Shown here piece after piece: positions 44,230 through 54,186 of a stretch of 64,000 nucleotides of DNA. Each line of letters begins with the position of its first letter. Position 1 is the stretch's first letter. The translations under genes and the position numbers were made by a program. This DNA is from JAEELC01 sp963605425 (GTDB lineage: Bacteria > Bacillota_I > Bacilli_A > Acholeplasmatales > Anaeroplasmataceae): contig CAVCUQ010000001.1 of NCBI GenBank assembly GCA_963605425.1, forward strand, positions 1-64,000. Direction: 5' to 3'. The notes beneath the pieces were generated by a model. That model was not told the origin of the DNA. It saw only the letters and a program-made list of their open reading frames with translations, and did no database searches.

Positions 44230-45978
44230 TTATTTTTGAAATTGAGAATAATATAATTCTTTATAGAATCCACCTTTTTCAAGTAATTCTCTATGATTTC
44301 CTTCTTCTATTATATGAGCATCCTTTAATACTAATATTTTATCCGCGTCTTTAATAGTTTGAAGTCTATGGGCAATAATGATTGAAGTTCTTCCTTTCAT
44401 TAGGTTTAAGAAAGCTTTTTGAACCATAATTTCAGTACGTGTATCAATATTTGATGTAGCTTCATCAAGTATTAAGATATTAGGATTTTTAAGCATTAAT
44501 CTGGCAATACATAGTAATTGTTTTTCACCTTGAGAGATAGAATCATCATCAGAAATAACAGTATCATAACCATTATGCAAATGCATGATGAAGTCATCAG
44601 CGTAAGCTTTCTTACAAGCCTCAATAACTTCTTCTCTTGTAGCACCTTCTTTAGCATAAGCTACATTTTCAAAAACAGTCCCTTTAAATAACCACGTTTC
44701 TTGAAGTACCATACCGATATTATTTCTTAAATCTTCTCTTGAAATTAAGGTAATATCTTTGTCATCAAGTAAAATAGAACCACTATTTAAATCATAGAAT
44801 CTCATGACAAGATTAATTAAAGTAGTCTTACCACAGCCAGTAGGACCTACAAGTGCAACATGCTCACCATTTTTAATATTAACTGATACATCATCTAAGA
44901 TTAAATGGTTTTCGTTATATCCAAATGTTACATGAGATAAAGCTATGTCACCTTTACTTACAATATTTTTTGTCTTTAAGACTTCAAGTTCTTTTTCAGT
45001 AACAAGCTCATATACTCTCTTTAATGATGCAAATGAATTAGTTAATTCAGTAGCTACACTTGATATTTCATTAAATGGTTTAGTATATTGACTAGCATAA
45101 GTTAAGAAAGCTGTAAGTTGTCCGACACCAAATGCTTTTTCATTAAATCCATTAATAATAGAAATACAACCTAGGATGGCTACAAGTGCATATACAATAT
45201 TATTTACAAATCTAGTAGATGGATTAGTAAGTGATGAATAAAATTGAGCATCGATTCCAGCTTTATATAACTTTTGATCTAATTCTTCATATTTTTGAAT
45301 ATTATCTTCTTCCATTGAATATGATAATACTAACTTTTGGTTAACAATCATCTCGTTAGAAAATCCTGTCATTTCACCTTTAATCTTAGCTTGGGCTTGG
45401 AATGTTTTAAATGTATGAGTTGAAATAAATTTAGCTACAAAGATAGAAAGTGGTGTTAATACGATTACAACTATACCTAGAATATAATTCATATAACACA
45501 TAAGAACTATTGTAATAAGTATAGTAAAAATACCTGTTAGTATTTGTGTAAATCCTTGAAGTAAACCATCAGCCACTTGATCTGTATCATTAATGATTCT
45601 TTGAAGAGTTTCACCTTCTAGATGACTATCAATATACTTAACTTCAACATTTAAAACTTTTTTGAAGGCATCTCTACGTAAATTACAAATTATATTATAA
45701 GTGATTTTATTAAGCATATAATTCATAATAAAACCAAAAATAAATCCACTAATAATTATACCTAGTAAGATGTAAATATATTTATAAATATCATTAATAT
45801 TAAAAGTTTCTTTTTCAAGGAATAAATCGATAGTTTTACCAATTACATATGGAAACAATAAAGTAAGAGATACATAAAATAAAGCAAATACTAAAGAAAT
45901 AATTAATGTGACATAGTATTTTCTTACATAAGATAATAAAAATTTAATTAAATGATTGTTCTTATTTTTCTTCTTCAT
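44230..45978 (-). CDS. Heterodimeric ABC exporter, subunit with canonical Walker B
   Basis: 582 residues. Six membrane helices (about 15-300) precede an ATPase with VALVGPTGCGKTTLINLV and ILILDEATSNID, which keeps the catalytic Glu. Its signature is non-standard: ISQGEKQLLCIAR in place of LSGGQ. This complements the partner encoded just upstream, so the dimer should have one full ATP site, as in BmrCD or TM287/288. It is likely a multidrug or lipid exporter, overlapping its partner by 17 bases. Confidence 0.85.
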   Translation of the reverse strand: MKKKNKNNHLIKFLLSYVRKYYVTLIISLVFALFYVSLTLLFPYVIGKTIDLFLEKETFNINDIYKYIYILLGIIISGFIFGFIMNYMLNKITYNIICNLRRDAFKKVLNVEVKYIDSHLEGETLQRIINDTDQVADGLLQGFTQILTGIFTILITIVLMCYMNYILGIVVIVLTPLSIFVAKFISTHTFKTFQAQAKIKGEMTGFSNEMIVNQKLVLSYSMEEDNIQKYEELDQKLYKAGIDAQFYSSLTNPSTRFVNNIVYALVAILGCISIINGFNEKAFGVGQLTAFLTYASQYTKPFNEISSVATELTNSFASLKRVYELVTEKELEVLKTKNIVSKGDIALSHVTFGYNENHLILDDVSVNIKNGEHVALVGPTGCGKTTLINLVMRFYDLNSGSILLDDKDITLISREDLRNNIGMVLQETWLFKGTVFENVAYAKEGATREEVIEACKKAYADDFIMHLHNGYDTVISDDDSISQGEKQLLCIARLMLKNPNILILDEATSNIDTRTEIMVQKAFLNLMKGRTSIIIAHRLQTIKDADKILVLKDAHIIEEGNHRELLEKGGFYKELYYSQFQK

Positions 45979-47707
45979 TTTTATTACCTCCTACATTTTG
46001 GCTTAAGCAAATTTCTTTGTAAACATCACAAGTCTTAAGTAATTCTTCGTGTGTTCCAATTCCCTTAACTTCACCCTTATCAAGTACTAAAACTAAATCA
46101 CAATTGGCCATATCACTTGCTCTTTGGCTGATTTCAATAATTGTTTTATTAATTTTCTTTAAACTTTGAGTTAAAAGAGCACTTGTCTTAAAGTCTAGGG
46201 CAGATTTGGAGTCATCTAGAATTAAAACATTACTCTTTTTTGCAAGGGCTCTAGCAATAGATAATCTTTGTTTTTGACCACCTGATAAATTCTTACCACC
46301 TTGGTATAGCATTGTATCAAGACCATTGTCACATTTTTCAACAAATTCATAGGCTTGAGCTATCTTTAATATTTCAATAATTTCATCGTCAGTTAGATCT
46401 TTATTACCAACTTTAATATTATCTCTAATAGTACCAGTAAATAGAACAGCTTTTTGGAATACTTGAGCGATATTTTCTCTAATAAATTCTAATTTATAAT
46501 CCTTAATATCTCTTCCGTATACTAATATTTCACCTTCATTAATATCATAGAATCTATTTAAGATATTAGAGAAAGTAGTTTTACCACTACCTGTACCACC
46601 AATAACACCAAGGCTCATACCTTCTGTTATAGTAATTGAAACATTACTTAAAGCGTTAAGTGCATCTTTAGAATACTTAAATGATACATTATTAAGCGCA
46701 AAAGGAACATTATTAAGTTTTTCAGATTCACTTCCGGATACAATACTAGACTTAGTATCAAATACTTCATTGATTCTAGTAGCACTAGATTCTGCCTTAG
46801 TAAATATTACTACAAGGTTAGCTACAACCATAACTGCAAGTTGAATTTGAAGCAGATAGTTATATAAAGATGTAATATCACCTTGTTTTAAATCAGATAC
46901 AGTATAATTTAAACCAGTTACATATAAAACTAAGATGATTGCAATATTAGTAATAACAAATACACATGGATTTAAGAAAGCATTAATTCTTCCAATTCTA
47001 ATTTGAACATCTTTTAAGGATACAGCTTCATCACAAAATCTCTTCCATTCATATTTTTGTCTATTAAAAGCTCTTACAACTCTATTACCTGAAATATTTT
47101 CTTTAGTAATATTAGTTAAAGTATCAAGTTTATTTTGAGCAATCTTGTTCTTCTTAACTTGAATAAACATTAAACAAATAATAAATACAAATAATAAGAT
47201 ACCTGAAAGTAAGAAAATAAATCCTGCAGTCTTATTCTTCATAAATGATAATACTGTAGCGCCGATAATTAGGAAAGGAGCTCTAATTACAAGTCTTATA
47301 AGCATAGCTACACTTGTTTGAAGATTGTTAATATCTGAATTTAATCTTGTAAGAAGACTTGATGTTGAGAATTCATCAATTTCTTTAAAAGATAATGTAT
47401 TGATATGCTTAAACAAATCATTACGTAAATCAGTCCCAAAACCTTGAGAAACACGAGATGCGAAGAATTGGCATACAAGTGTTGATGAAAGACCAATTAC
47501 CGCAAATAATACTAGTAATCCACCTCTTTGCATTATATAGACTATTTGTTCATTCTTTTCTAGATTTGAATTTAAACCATTGTTAATCATGTCTGAGATA
47601 ACAAGTGGTACTAAAAGTTCAAATATAACCTCTATAAATTTGAAAAGAGGGCCTAAAATAGTCTTTACTTTATATTTTTTTAAATATTTTTTATATAATC
47701 TAAACAT
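45962..47707 (-). CDS. Heterodimeric ABC exporter, subunit with degenerate Walker B
   Basis: 581 residues. Six membrane helices (about 10-300) precede an ATPase with GVIGGTGSGKTTF, a standard LSGGQKQRLSIARAL signature and LILDDSKSALD, where Asp replaces the catalytic Glu. It heads the operon and is divergent from a LysR-type gene 92 bases away, which may control it. Confidence 0.85.
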   Translation of the reverse strand: MFRLYKKYLKKYKVKTILGPLFKFIEVIFELLVPLVISDMINNGLNSNLEKNEQIVYIMQRGGLLVLFAVIGLSSTLVCQFFASRVSQGFGTDLRNDLFKHINTLSFKEIDEFSTSSLLTRLNSDINNLQTSVAMLIRLVIRAPFLIIGATVLSFMKNKTAGFIFLLSGILLFVFIICLMFIQVKKNKIAQNKLDTLTNITKENISGNRVVRAFNRQKYEWKRFCDEAVSLKDVQIRIGRINAFLNPCVFVITNIAIILVLYVTGLNYTVSDLKQGDITSLYNYLLQIQLAVMVVANLVVIFTKAESSATRINEVFDTKSSIVSGSESEKLNNVPFALNNVSFKYSKDALNALSNVSITITEGMSLGVIGGTGSGKTTFSNILNRFYDINEGEILVYGRDIKDYKLEFIRENIAQVFQKAVLFTGTIRDNIKVGNKDLTDDEIIEILKIAQAYEFVEKCDNGLDTMLYQGGKNLSGGQKQRLSIARALAKKSNVLILDDSKSALDFKTSALLTQSLKKINKTIIEISQRASDMANCDLVLVLDKGEVKGIGTHEELLKTCDVYKEICLSQNVGGNKNEEEK

Positions 47708-47799
47708 AATTTTAACCTCTAACCTGTTGTATTATATCATAAATATATGTATACTAAATATATAATTTTATACTATTTTATATATCAGAAAGGTATACT

Positions 47800-48645
47800 A
47801 TGGAATTTAAGGAACTTTATTATTTTAAAACTGTTGTTGACTCTACATCTATTCTTAAAGCAAGTAAAATATTACATATTTCTCAACCACCTTTATCAAG
47901 AATGATGAAGAATTTAGAGGAGGAACTAAACTGTAAACTTTTTATTAGAGGCAGAACGCTCAAATTAACTGATCAAGGAAAAATCTTATATGATAAAGCT
48001 TCTTCTATTATTGAACTTGAAAATAGTTTAAAAAAGGAAATATTTGAGATTAATCATAACGAATCATATACCTTAAATATTGGTCTAGTAACAAGTTCTA
48101 CTAGTCTTTTATATAAAGATAATTTGAAAACATATATGGAAGATAATCCTAAAATTAAGTTTAAAATTGTTGAGGCTAATACTTTTAATTTACTTGAAAT
48201 GTTAGATAATAAAATAATAAATCTAGCTATTACTCGCACTCCTTTTAATAATTCTAATTATAATATTTTAGAATTTTCAAAAGAACCAATGGTTTTAACA
48301 TCTAACACTTCTTTAACTAATACAATATCACTTAAAGAAATATCAAACAAAAAAGTTGTAATTTATAGAAGATTTGAACATATATTAAATAACTTATTTT
48401 CAAAAAATAATCTACATCTTGATGTTATTGCATTAGTAGATGACGCTAAAACAGCTATTTTGCTAGCTAAAACCTTAGATATTCACGCTATCGTGCCATA
48501 CGGAGCTTATAAAACATTTAGTGAACATTTATATGCGTCTGAAATTGACTCAAATGAGCTCGTTACTAATTTATGTGCTGTAACAAGAAAAGGTGAAGAT
48601 ATTGATGAACAATATTTAAAATTTATATCATATTTAAAAAAATAG
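47800..48645 (+). CDS. LysR-type transcriptional regulator
   Basis: 281 residues. The N-terminal winged HTH has LYYFKTVVDSTSILKASKILHISQPPLSRMMKNLEEELNCKLF-type sequence at 5-50. A periplasmic-binding-like effector domain follows from ~88. Short for the family (usually ~295) but complete. Divergent from the ABC exporter operon, which is the usual layout for a LysR target. The effector cannot be predicted. Confidence 0.85.
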   Translation: MEFKELYYFKTVVDSTSILKASKILHISQPPLSRMMKNLEEELNCKLFIRGRTLKLTDQGKILYDKASSIIELENSLKKEIFEINHNESYTLNIGLVTSSTSLLYKDNLKTYMEDNPKIKFKIVEANTFNLLEMLDNKIINLAITRTPFNNSNYNILEFSKEPMVLTSNTSLTNTISLKEISNKKVVIYRRFEHILNNLFSKNNLHLDVIALVDDAKTAILLAKTLDIHAIVPYGAYKTFSEHLYASEIDSNELVTNLCAVTRKGEDIDEQYLKFISYLKK

Positions 48646-48668
48646 TGTCATTAAGGCACTATTTTTTA
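48635..48668. terminator. Bidirectional terminator between LysR and MATE genes
   Basis: TAGTGTC and GGCACTA (one G-U) with an A-run to the left and a T-run to the right, between convergent genes. Confidence 0.8.
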
Positions 48669-50006
48669 AGTTAAATTTACAAGCCACTGCTTCTTTTTCA
48701 CAAGAACTAATCCTAAGAGCATCTTTAAAGCATCAAGCAAGCGAACAATTATGTAGATATATAAAATATTTAAATTAGTACTTAAGGCAAGCACCCAAGA
48801 TACAGGTACATATACTACTAACATAAAACCAGTATCAAGTAATAAAGTTTCAAGAGTTTTACCTCCAGCTCTTAAAATATAATAGAAACAACAAGCGAGA
48901 GTATAAAATACTAGTTCAAGTCCAAAGACAATTATTAATTTAGTAGCTAGTGCTTTTTGACTTTCATCTATTTCCTTAAACATATTAGGAATGAAGAAAG
49001 ACGTTGAGGCTAGTACTAGTCCAATTAGAATTGACATATAAAAGCCTAGATAACATAATTTTTTAGCATCTTCTTCGGCTTTATCAAAATTATCAGTACC
49101 AAGGTCTGATCCTACAATTACACCGATACCAACTGCAAGACCTTGAATTAGGATAATAGTAATATTTGAGACTGTTGTAAGAACAGAGATAGCAGAAAGT
49201 ACTCCGTCACGCTGAGAAAAAGCTAAACTTTGAAGCATATTACCTACTGCAAAACCTAATTCATTAATAAATAGTAAATATGATTTGTTTAATATCTTCT
49301 TAAATAAGCCTTTATTTTCTTTAGATAAAGCTAATTTATAGAACTTAAATTTCTTGACTCTAACAATTATTATCAAATATATCATTTCCATGACTCTAGC
49401 TATAATTGTACCACAAGCAGCTCCCATAGATCCTAACTTAAAGACATAAATAAAGAGCGCATTAAAGAAAGTGTTAGAAAGGATAGCAACTAGAGAAGCA
49501 TACATTGCGTATTTAGTCTTTCCAATTTCTCTAAAAGTAGTTGAATAGATATATCCAATAGAAAAAGGAATATAAGAAATAATTACTATATGTAAGTATC
49601 TCGTACCTTCTTCTAAAATTTCACCCGATGCAGAATCGCTTCTTGAATAAAATTCAACAAGTTTAGGACCAGCAAAATAACAAAGAGGTAAAACTACAAG
49701 TAGAAATACTATAACTAAGATACGTTTTAATGTTACTGAAGCTTTAATCGCCTCATCTTCTCCTCTTCCCGCAAACTGCTGAATAAAGATTCCGCAACCT
49801 TCTAAAAGTCCAAATATAGCTAAATTGAATAGGTAAGTTACTTGATTAGCTGAATATACCGCAGATACAGCTGTATTAGATACTGAACCTACCATGATAT
49901 TATCTAAGAAAGATACTAAAAAGGTAATAAATTCAGCTAGCATTACTGGCAAAGCAATACTGAAGAATTTTTTTAGGAAAGACTTATCTTTAAATAAAGA
50001 AAACAT
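48666..50006 (-). CDS. MATE family efflux transporter
   Basis: 446 residues with 12 predicted membrane helices. It begins FFSIALPVMLAEFITFLVSFLDNIMVG and includes QQFAGRGEDEAI and the second-half repeat GIGVIVGSDLGTDNFDKAEE. MATE proteins export organic cations with Na+ or H+. Its ATG shares a base with the galK stop, so it is the last gene of the galactoside operon, an unusual partner for sugar use. Confidence 0.85.
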   Translation of the reverse strand: MFSLFKDKSFLKKFFSIALPVMLAEFITFLVSFLDNIMVGSVSNTAVSAVYSANQVTYLFNLAIFGLLEGCGIFIQQFAGRGEDEAIKASVTLKRILVIVFLLVVLPLCYFAGPKLVEFYSRSDSASGEILEEGTRYLHIVIISYIPFSIGYIYSTTFREIGKTKYAMYASLVAILSNTFFNALFIYVFKLGSMGAACGTIIARVMEMIYLIIIVRVKKFKFYKLALSKENKGLFKKILNKSYLLFINELGFAVGNMLQSLAFSQRDGVLSAISVLTTVSNITIILIQGLAVGIGVIVGSDLGTDNFDKAEEDAKKLCYLGFYMSILIGLVLASTSFFIPNMFKEIDESQKALATKLIIVFGLELVFYTLACCFYYILRAGGKTLETLLLDTGFMLVVYVPVSWVLALSTNLNILYIYIIVRLLDALKMLLGLVLVKKKQWLVNLT

Positions 50007-51181
50007 TATTTTACTCCATCTGTGATATCTACTAGTAATACATCACATTTTAAATTAGTCTTTTTATAATAATTTTCTTCTACTTCTATTTTAAAGTTTT
50101 CAAATATATATTTATCAATTAAAGCTATAGCACATCCTGAAAAGCCAGCACCAGTCATTCTCGCGCCAACAGCATGAGCATTTCGAGCTTCTTCGCAGAT
50201 AGTATCTAGATAAAATCCTGAAACTTCATAATCATTCTTTAGACTTTCATGGGATTCATTTAAAATTTGACCTAAAGATGTAATGTCTCCATCACTTAAC
50301 GATTTTGCAAATCTTAAAACTCTGTTTTCTTCACTTATTACATGTTTTACACGTTTAAAAATCAATTCATCATTGAGTAATTTTTTAATATCATCTAATG
50401 AAGAAGGAGTTAACTCACATAAATTATTAACATTATATTTAGTTTTAATAATATCTAAACCTTTATTACATTCTAAAACTCTTTCATTATATTTAGATTC
50501 TGTTAACTTTCTCTCTCTATTAGTATTAAGAATTACAAAACGATAATTCTTTAAATCTAAATTAATATATTTATACTCAAAGTGGGCACAATCAAGCATC
50601 ATAGCCGTATTTTTCTTACCTAAGGCAATAATTGCTTGATCCATAATACCACAAGAAAGTCCTAAATAATTATTTTCTACTTCTTTAGCATATAATGCGA
50701 TATTCTTTTTATCAATATTAAATCCTAAAACATTTGAAAACATATAAAGTGTAACATCAAGTAAGGCAGCTGAACTAGATAGACTTGACCCAACAGGTAT
50801 AGTTGAATCATATAAAAGATCAAATCCAGATTCAATATTATATCCATGCTTTTGTAAAATAGATATAGCTCCTTTTATGTAATCAGTCCAAGAAGAATTA
50901 TTAGATTTTTCAAAACTTTTAATATTAAATTCTTCTACTCGATCAAAACTAGTTGAATAAAGTCTAAGTTTTTTATCGCTTCTTTTTGATACGAATAAAG
51001 TCAAATATAAAGAGACACATGCAGGTAGCACATGTCCTCCATTATAATCAATATGTTCTCCAATTAGATTAATTCTAGCTGGGGCTATAAATTTATATTC
51101 AGGATCTTTTCCATAAATATTATTAAATTTATTCTTTAATAGTTCCTCTTGAGGCAATCTTAACGCATTCGTAAGCTCCAT
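50006..51181 (-). CDS. galK: Galactokinase
   Basis: A GHMP kinase. The galactokinase signature APARINLIGEHIDYNGGHVLP lies near residue 35, followed by the P-loop-like VGSSLSSSAALLD and the C-terminal ARMTGAGFSGCAIAL. It phosphorylates galactose at C1, the first Leloir step. ATG 51181 has an AGAAGG site 7 bases upstream and gives 391 residues, but overlaps the upstream gene by 53 bases, unusually long. No galT or galE lies in the window. Confidence 0.9.
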   Translation of the reverse strand: MELTNALRLPQEELLKNKFNNIYGKDPEYKFIAPARINLIGEHIDYNGGHVLPACVSLYLTLFVSKRSDKKLRLYSTSFDRVEEFNIKSFEKSNNSSWTDYIKGAISILQKHGYNIESGFDLLYDSTIPVGSSLSSSAALLDVTLYMFSNVLGFNIDKKNIALYAKEVENNYLGLSCGIMDQAIIALGKKNTAMMLDCAHFEYKYINLDLKNYRFVILNTNRERKLTESKYNERVLECNKGLDIIKTKYNVNNLCELTPSSLDDIKKLLNDELIFKRVKHVISEENRVLRFAKSLSDGDITSLGQILNESHESLKNDYEVSGFYLDTICEEARNAHAVGARMTGAGFSGCAIALIDKYIFENFKIEVEENYYKKTNLKCDVLLVDITDGVK

Positions 51182-52577
51182 TATAGAAACCTTCTTTCTT
51201 AAGTTCATTAATTCTATCTATCATATTAAGAAGTATATCTTTATCAGTTAATATCTTATCAAGCATCATGTTCATCTCTTTAGCTCCAGGGCATTCTTTA
51301 GTACCATCCCCTGCTTGAGATGAATAGATTGCGTTATATACTTCATGTCCTCCGATATGTCTCATAAATACCTTAGGTATAGGGTAGAAAGCAAGTTCAG
51401 ATGGTTTTGTGATTAATACATCAACATTTGGCATAATAACATTTGTTGAATAAACAGCTTCAAAGATATTATCATTACAAATACAATAGATACCTTTTTT
51501 ATCATTTTCTCTTAATTCTTTAACAAATTCTAAATATTTATCATATTCATTAAAGAAATCCTCTGTTTCAATACCATGAATAGCTTTTAGCATTTTATCA
51601 TAAACATGCTTATGGTCACCAAAGTTAATAATTAAAGTAACCTTACCTGCTTTTGTATAAGGCATTAAATGTTTAACCATATCAAGGAATAAATTAAATC
51701 CAGCACCAGCTCCTCCTACTGTCATTAAGATTCTAAGAGGTCTAGCACTTTCAATTCTTTCTTTTCTTAAACGATTATCTTCTTCTAAATTAACAAGTAA
51801 TTCATGGTCAACATAATTACCAACTTTGATGATATCATTATCACTCATTGAATTTAATAATCTCTTTTTATCAAATCCATCAAGCATTTTATATCCGTTA
51901 TAAGCAAAACTTGTTTGAGTTGTATGAATAGCTCCTTCAGATAGGTGAAGTGCCATAGGCCAGTTATCCGGTATAGCATTAACTACATGAGTATGCCCTG
52001 CATGAATAGCAGCTTGACTTGGCCACGCGTGAGTTGCAATATAAGGAATATCAGATGGGATATTTGTAAAAATAGGTACTAATAGTTCAGAATTTTTTTG
52101 GTCTTTAGCATTATAAGTTAATTTCTTAAATCCTTCACTATTCATAGGATCCCAAACTAATTTATTAAATAATTTAGACTTTTGACTAATTTTTGAACCT
52201 GTTGAATAAAGACCATTTTGATATCTAATCATCTTAGATCCAACTTGATCAAAGCTTGCTAAATCAAGCCAAACAGGATTAAAACCTAAAGCTTTAGCAC
52301 AACTTGCCATCGCAATAGAAATTCGATAATGTCCAAATCCCATTCTAATATTACCAACAATAAATGGATTTTCTGGCCAAGATGCATTTTCTTTTGCAAA
52401 AACAATATTAGAAACATTTAAATGACCTAGAGAAGGAATTGTTTCAAAGCCAATTTTAAAGTTTTCTTCTTTATCAGGTCCAAATTTCTTTTTAAACTTA
52501 TTTTTACTCTTTTCAGCTTGCTTAATAGTTTTATTATCAATCTTATTATTAAATATAGAGCTTGTTCTATCTATCAT
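51129..52577 (-). CDS. Unknown protein with GT-B-like features in the galactoside operon
   Basis: 482 residues, no signal or membrane segment. NPFIVGNIRMGFGHYRISIAMAS near residue 72 resembles the N-terminal Gly-rich turn of MurG/MGDG-synthase-like GT-B proteins. A second Rossmann-like start RILMTVGGAGAGFNLFLDM lies near 283, and NVDVLITKPSELAFYPIPKV near 385 resembles the donor-site region of GT28 enzymes. It may be a glycosyltransferase or phosphorylase acting on galactosides. I do not recognise the family with confidence. It overlaps GH36 by 11 bases and galK by 53. Confidence 0.55.
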   Translation of the reverse strand: MIDRTSSIFNNKIDNKTIKQAEKSKNKFKKKFGPDKEENFKIGFETIPSLGHLNVSNIVFAKENASWPENPFIVGNIRMGFGHYRISIAMASCAKALGFNPVWLDLASFDQVGSKMIRYQNGLYSTGSKISQKSKLFNKLVWDPMNSEGFKKLTYNAKDQKNSELLVPIFTNIPSDIPYIATHAWPSQAAIHAGHTHVVNAIPDNWPMALHLSEGAIHTTQTSFAYNGYKMLDGFDKKRLLNSMSDNDIIKVGNYVDHELLVNLEEDNRLRKERIESARPLRILMTVGGAGAGFNLFLDMVKHLMPYTKAGKVTLIINFGDHKHVYDKMLKAIHGIETEDFFNEYDKYLEFVKELRENDKKGIYCICNDNIFEAVYSTNVIMPNVDVLITKPSELAFYPIPKVFMRHIGGHEVYNAIYSSQAGDGTKECPGAKEMNMMLDKILTDKDILLNMIDRINELKKEGFYNGAYECVKIASRGTIKE

Positions 52578-54177
52578 ATATTATTCCCTTTCTTGTATCA
52601 TAAGAAATATGTTCTATTTTACCATTTTTTTCTAAGGTTATATCAATAAAATTATGATTTCTTGCAAAAGTAATACTTGGCTTATTATAAAATGTACTTA
52701 AGGCTTCTTCAAGTATTTTATTCTTTTCATTATCATAAAGCTCTATATCATCACTAGTCATTAAAACAGATGAAAATAAAGCATTTATTCTAATTAAAGC
52801 CTTTCTTGTTTCAAATGATAAAGTTGTATTATCATCACGAAGTATAAAAACATCTGAATCATTTAAGAATAATCTATTATCAAATACACTTCTATAAATA
52901 GTATTTTGAATAGTATTCTTAGTTGAATTTCTTTCTCTATGAAGTAATCTCATATAAGGTTTGTCATCAAAATCAAATGATACATCACAACCAATTCTAA
53001 GATAATCAAAATTTTTATAACTTGAAAATAAATTAGCTCCGCAGCCTAAAATCAATTTATTTTCTAGAATTTCTCTTAAAAATCTATATGTATAATATTG
53101 CCAACTAGCACGTGTATATCCATTTGGCACATTAATACTTGCAGAATATACAAAGTCTAATTTAAAGAAATCAAATCCTAAATCTTTATAATAATTCAAG
53201 CACTTTTTAACATATTCTTTAACTTCTTCTTTAGTTAAATCAAGAGCGTAAAAGCCATTCCAATTACAACCAGCTTTTATATATGATTCATTTTCATTTT
53301 TCAAAAACCAATCTTTATGAGTCTTAAAAATTTCCGACTCTTCTTCTCCTGCAAAAGGAGCAAGCCAAATACCTGCAAGTAATCCTTTAGAGTGAATCTT
53401 ATCTACAATAGGCTTTAATCCATTAGGAAATTTATTCTTATCTATACTAAGCCAGTCTCCAACCCTAGTTTCAAAACCATCATCAATTTGAAATAGATTA
53501 AATCTTTTATCAATTGAATTTAAATTCTTTAAGATTAAGTCTTCATTAATATTTTGATAAGTATTATACCAAGAAGTATAACCTAAAACAGGTTTATTTG
53601 ATACATTAAAATCTTCTTTAAACTCGCTTTCTCCATTTTTGATTGAATCAAATTCTTTAAATGAGAATACTATAAATTCTTCTCCTTGCGAAAGTACTTT
53701 ACCATTTACATCACTAATTAAATTCAACTTATTTGTTTTAATATATTCAAATATTAAATAGGCATTTTCATAATTTAGATTATAAATAAAGGATTCAGTG
53801 TTATCTTTTACATAAAATAAATCATAGCCATGTAGTTTACTCTTTTTATAAGAATAAAAGGAAGAGTCACCATATCTATCAAGGCCAAAACTTTTTACAA
53901 CTTTTCTTCTTAAAGCACCTTTTAGAATATTCTTTTCTTTTTCGTTTTTATAAAACTCTTTTGTATCAGTCCAGCTTTGATATCCATTAAAGAAAATCTT
54001 TGCATTATTACTGAAATTTACTTCCTTTTCAATTATAGCGTTATTAAGTTTAATATTTTTTAAAGCCTTAATACTGATTATCGTATTAGAACCATTCTTT
54101 AGATAAGTAATTTCTACATCACTATTAGACTTATCTGTACTATATTTAATATTTGCTATTTCATAATTTAAAATCAT
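52567..54177 (-). CDS. Alpha-galactosidase, GH36-type clan D glycosidase
   Basis: 536 residues, shorter than the ~720 of common GH36 enzymes. The TIM barrel shows LFQIDDGFETRVGDWL, GLLAGIWLAPF, the nucleophile Asp in FFKLDFVYS, and the acid/base Asp in RIGCDVSFDFDD. FNGYQSWTDT occurs in the N-terminal sandwich. No signal peptide, so it acts on imported alpha-galactosides such as melibiose or raffinose, releasing galactose for galK. It follows the GPH transporter by 9 bases. Confidence 0.88.
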   Translation of the reverse strand: MILNYEIANIKYSTDKSNSDVEITYLKNGSNTIISIKALKNIKLNNAIIEKEVNFSNNAKIFFNGYQSWTDTKEFYKNEKEKNILKGALRRKVVKSFGLDRYGDSSFYSYKKSKLHGYDLFYVKDNTESFIYNLNYENAYLIFEYIKTNKLNLISDVNGKVLSQGEEFIVFSFKEFDSIKNGESEFKEDFNVSNKPVLGYTSWYNTYQNINEDLILKNLNSIDKRFNLFQIDDGFETRVGDWLSIDKNKFPNGLKPIVDKIHSKGLLAGIWLAPFAGEEESEIFKTHKDWFLKNENESYIKAGCNWNGFYALDLTKEEVKEYVKKCLNYYKDLGFDFFKLDFVYSASINVPNGYTRASWQYYTYRFLREILENKLILGCGANLFSSYKNFDYLRIGCDVSFDFDDKPYMRLLHRERNSTKNTIQNTIYRSVFDNRLFLNDSDVFILRDDNTTLSFETRKALIRINALFSSVLMTSDDIELYDNEKNKILEEALSTFYNKPSITFARNHNFIDITLEKNGKIEHISYDTRKGIIYDR

Positions 54178-54186
54178 AAAAATTCC

